A DNA stretch of 33,622 bases from an uncultured Bacteroidales bacterium. GTDB taxonomy: Bacteria > Bacteroidota > Bacteroidia > Bacteroidales > Bacteroidaceae. Below the pieces are notes generated by a model. That model did not search any database. It worked only from the letters and a program-made list of their open reading frames with translations, and was not told the origin of the DNA. Position numbers and translations under genes: made by a program. This document shows, piece after piece, positions 31,974 to 33,622 of this stretch (position 1 is the first letter of the stretch; every line of letters starts with the position of its first letter). Location of the stretch: NCBI GenBank assembly GCA_937914945.1, contig CALGJF010000068.1, positions 1-33,622 of the forward strand. The letters are read 5' to 3'.

Positions 31974-33272
31974 TTATTCAAGTGTAGAGAAATCAATGTC
32001 GGGTGCCTTTGTTGTGTTACCTTTACGTTCATAGTTGGTGTCCGTTGTGCCATAATCATCAAAGAAGCCTCCCATAGTTAGGTAGAAGTTATCGCCCTCT
32101 ACTCCTCCATTGTAATCGAGACGTTGCTTTTGGCGGCCTGTTGCATCGCATGTAAAGCGCGCCTTTGTTACCGGAATCCACTTACCATCAACAGTGCGAG
32201 CCCATTGGTTACCATAGCAGGCCTTTCTATTAATGTAGCCCATTACAGGATTAAAGTTCTCCAAGAAAGAGTGTGCACCGGTGTACCATGTAGTTATCTC
32301 GGGGCGGCTGAAGGATGCCACAAGACGCCACTTGCCCTGTGCATTGTCAAAGAAGTAGGCTGTATATATGGTACTACCCTTGCCGTCGGGCTTTACTCCC
32401 ATGAGGAAACGGCACACCTCGCCCGCTTTCCAATCATAGTGCATAAAGCTCTGCCCGCCTGAGCCTTCGTTGCCAAAATCCTGAACGGTTACGCCCTCAC
32501 CCTTTTTCAAGAGTTTAACACGCAACGAATCGGGGATTTCTGCGGCATTGTCGGTTTCGTATGGGCTCCAGACCGAAAATAGCACCATTCTTTTCCTTGG
32601 AGTATTGTTCTGCATACCAAAGTAACCCTCGCCAAAACCGCAAGCCATATAATAGCTGCTGGGTATATCACCCTCCTCGGGTACAACAACTTCGTTGTAG
32701 AACCATTCGACATCCTCCTTGGGGAGTCGGTAAGCCAGATGCACCGAAGGACCGCGACGGCCGAAGTGGCTGCTGAAATATGCGCCTACGTTTATAACGG
32801 GAGCAACCTCGCCACCAACAATAACGGCTGCTACATTACCAAATGAGTAGCCTTCGTTTATTTTGAGACCACGAATATCCATTTTCACATATCCCGGGGC
32901 CTTCACTTTGAATGTTCCAACCTTCACACGCACAAGCGTATCGCTGTCAAGTTTGATTTTTTTCTTTTTGCCCAAGAGAGAAACCTCTATCTGCGAGTGT
33001 CCTTTTGCTCTGAGCGCAATATTCATTTTACCACATTTTTCTGCTTTGAAATAGTAGCTAACAACTGTTTCTGTACTGTTCCAATTACGCATTTCGCCAT
33101 TGCGGTCATCTATGAAAGCCGGATATTCTTTGTTCGGCTCGCCCTGGGGCGCAGCTGTCAAATAAGCATTGCCCGAAAGGGTTACCACACTCTCGGTCTG
33201 CGCAACGGCAGGCGATGCAACAAACATTGTTGCAAGCAACATTGCACATTGTATAAAATTTCTTTTTACCAT
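31974..33272 (-). CDS. Secreted DUF5077/DUF3472 protein
   Basis: A 432-residue exported protein. The signal peptide is at about 1-24 (FIQCAMLLATMFVASPAVAQ). A beta-rich N-terminal region of about 120 residues (with YYFKAEKCGKMNIALRAKG and IEVSLLGKKKKIKL) resembles DUF5077. The central region matches DUF3472, with SYYMACGFGEGYFGMQ, VLFSVWSPYETD, FGNEGSGGQSFMHYDWK and YTAYFFDNAQGKW. The C-terminal part (NQWARTVDGKWIPVTKARFTC) is also beta-rich. Such proteins are common in Bacteroidota and are probably carbohydrate-binding, but no enzyme activity is established. There is no partner gene beside it; a terminator-like hairpin lies just upstream. Confidence 0.85.
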   Translation of the reverse strand: MVKRNFIQCAMLLATMFVASPAVAQTESVVTLSGNAYLTAAPQGEPNKEYPAFIDDRNGEMRNWNSTETVVSYYFKAEKCGKMNIALRAKGHSQIEVSLLGKKKKIKLDSDTLVRVKVGTFKVKAPGYVKMDIRGLKINEGYSFGNVAAVIVGGEVAPVINVGAYFSSHFGRRGPSVHLAYRLPKEDVEWFYNEVVVPEEGDIPSSYYMACGFGEGYFGMQNNTPRKRMVLFSVWSPYETDNAAEIPDSLRVKLLKKGEGVTVQDFGNEGSGGQSFMHYDWKAGEVCRFLMGVKPDGKGSTIYTAYFFDNAQGKWRLVASFSRPEITTWYTGAHSFLENFNPVMGYINRKACYGNQWARTVDGKWIPVTKARFTCDATGRQKQRLDYNGGVEGDNFYLTMGGFFDDYGTTDTNYERKGNTTKAPDIDFSTLE

Positions 33273-33286
33273 AGGTGTTATTTATG

Positions 33287-33323
33287 AAAAAGGGCCGCTT
33301 CAAAAATGCCTTTGTCGCAGCCC
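33287..33323 (-). terminator. Terminator of the zinc-ribbon gene
   Basis: A 7-bp G/C-rich stem with one G-U pair (33292-33298 with 33317-33323) is followed on the minus strand by five T. It lies between the zinc-ribbon stop and the DUF3472 start, only about 15 bases from the latter, so it may also act as a leader attenuator for DUF3472. Confidence 0.5.
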
Positions 33324-33347
33324 CATATTTATGAAATAATTTACATA

Positions 33348-33622
33348 TTATTCAGCCTTTGCACGACGTATGCCGCGTTTCTTGGGAGCGGGTACCTCGG
33401 CGGGTTGTGTGGTTTGCACACCTGCAAGTTCAGGGTCAATCATAATGCGACCACAGTTTTCACATACGATGATTTTTTTACGCATTCTGATATCCATCTG
33501 ACGTTGTGGCGGCATTTTGCTGAAGCATCCTGCGCAAGCATCACGCTGTACATAAACAATAGCAAGACCATTGCGAGAATTCTTACGTATACGTTTAAAC
33601 GATGTAAGCAAACGAGGCTCAA
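33348..33622 (-). CDS. C4-type zinc-ribbon protein, 3' part only
   Basis: The reading frame runs off the right edge of the window, so only the C-terminal 90 or so residues are seen. They contain the zinc ribbon typical of the CT398-like / zf-RING_7 group (PF02591): CAGC in RDACAGCFSKMPPQRQ and CENCGRIM, with the conserved basic start RIRKNSRNGLAIV. A proline/lysine-rich tail (PAPKKRGIRRAKAE) ends the protein. Full-length members have an N-terminal coiled coil of about 170 residues that would lie beyond the window. A possible TTG start at 33611 is not believed. The molecular role is uncertain. Confidence 0.85.
   Translation of the reverse strand, partial: EPRLLTSFKRIRKNSRNGLAIVYVQRDACAGCFSKMPPQRQMDIRMRKKIIVCENCGRIMIDPELAGVQTTQPAEVPAPKKRGIRRAKAE

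Noticed and set aside
30880..32034. 384-codon plus-strand open frame opposite glyA
   Set aside because: It lies antisense to a fully conserved gene and its product is Leu/His/Cys-rich with no domain. It is a codon-bias shadow.

Overview
The window looks like a chromosomal segment from a member of the Bacteroidales (phylum Bacteroidota). The evidence is as follows. Upstream regions carry TAnnTTTG-type -7 boxes, sometimes with a TTTG -33 box, instead of sigma-70 -35/-10 pairs. Starts have A/T-rich leaders without clear Shine-Dalgarno sites. There is a V/A-type ATPase operon of the order E-DUF2764-A-B-D-I-K, a GT3-like (eukaryote-type) glycogen synthase, a pyrB-pyrI-flavin reductase cluster, a DUF5077/DUF3472 secreted protein and a small outer-membrane beta-barrel. 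The genus cannot be fixed from this sequence. No mobile element, CRISPR array, rRNA or tRNA was seen.

Layout. At 102-1879 (minus) lie murB and an MBL-fold hydrolase. A roughly 450-base gap follows, with divergent promoters and a possibly structured leader, then an AT-rich orphan gene (2356-2871, plus) closed by a 23-bp perfect hairpin. Next on the minus strand are trhA and an exported esterase (2926-4463), and glycogen phosphorylase with glycogen synthase (4843-9095). The V-type ATPase operon spans 9374-16955 and contains an overlooked 30-codon membrane-peptide ORF between A and B. The 510-base region upstream of that operon holds a candidate small RNA (about 17208-17336) with its own near-ideal promoter and a terminator-like hairpin, followed by a run of ten G. 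Further minus-strand genes are a membrane protein coupled to glgB, glgB itself, a YhcH/TabA-like protein and an exported 14-repeat MORN protein (17466-22372), then a protease-dead M16 homologue, kdsB and a class A penicillin-binding protein (22500-26889). A divergent promoter region leads into the plus-strand cluster pyrB-pyrI-flavin reductase-beta-barrel-DUF554 (27116-30467). It meets glyA head-on at a second 23-bp perfect hairpin. The window ends with a DUF3472 protein and the 3' part of a zinc-ribbon protein on the minus strand.

How the genes fit together. Two glycogen blocks (synthase + phosphorylase; branching enzyme) flank the V-type ATPase operon, so polymer storage and ion-motive ATPase genes are neighbours. 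The proteolipid K carries all five residues that bind sodium in the Enterococcus hirae enzyme, which suggests Na+ coupling. The remainder is housekeeping: peptidoglycan (murB, PBP1A), LPS Kdo (kdsB), pyrimidines (pyrBI) and one-carbon metabolism (glyA). The parts most worth a second look are the ATPase-operon small ORF, the candidate small RNA, the glgB-coupled membrane protein, the exported MORN protein and the AT-rich orphan gene.
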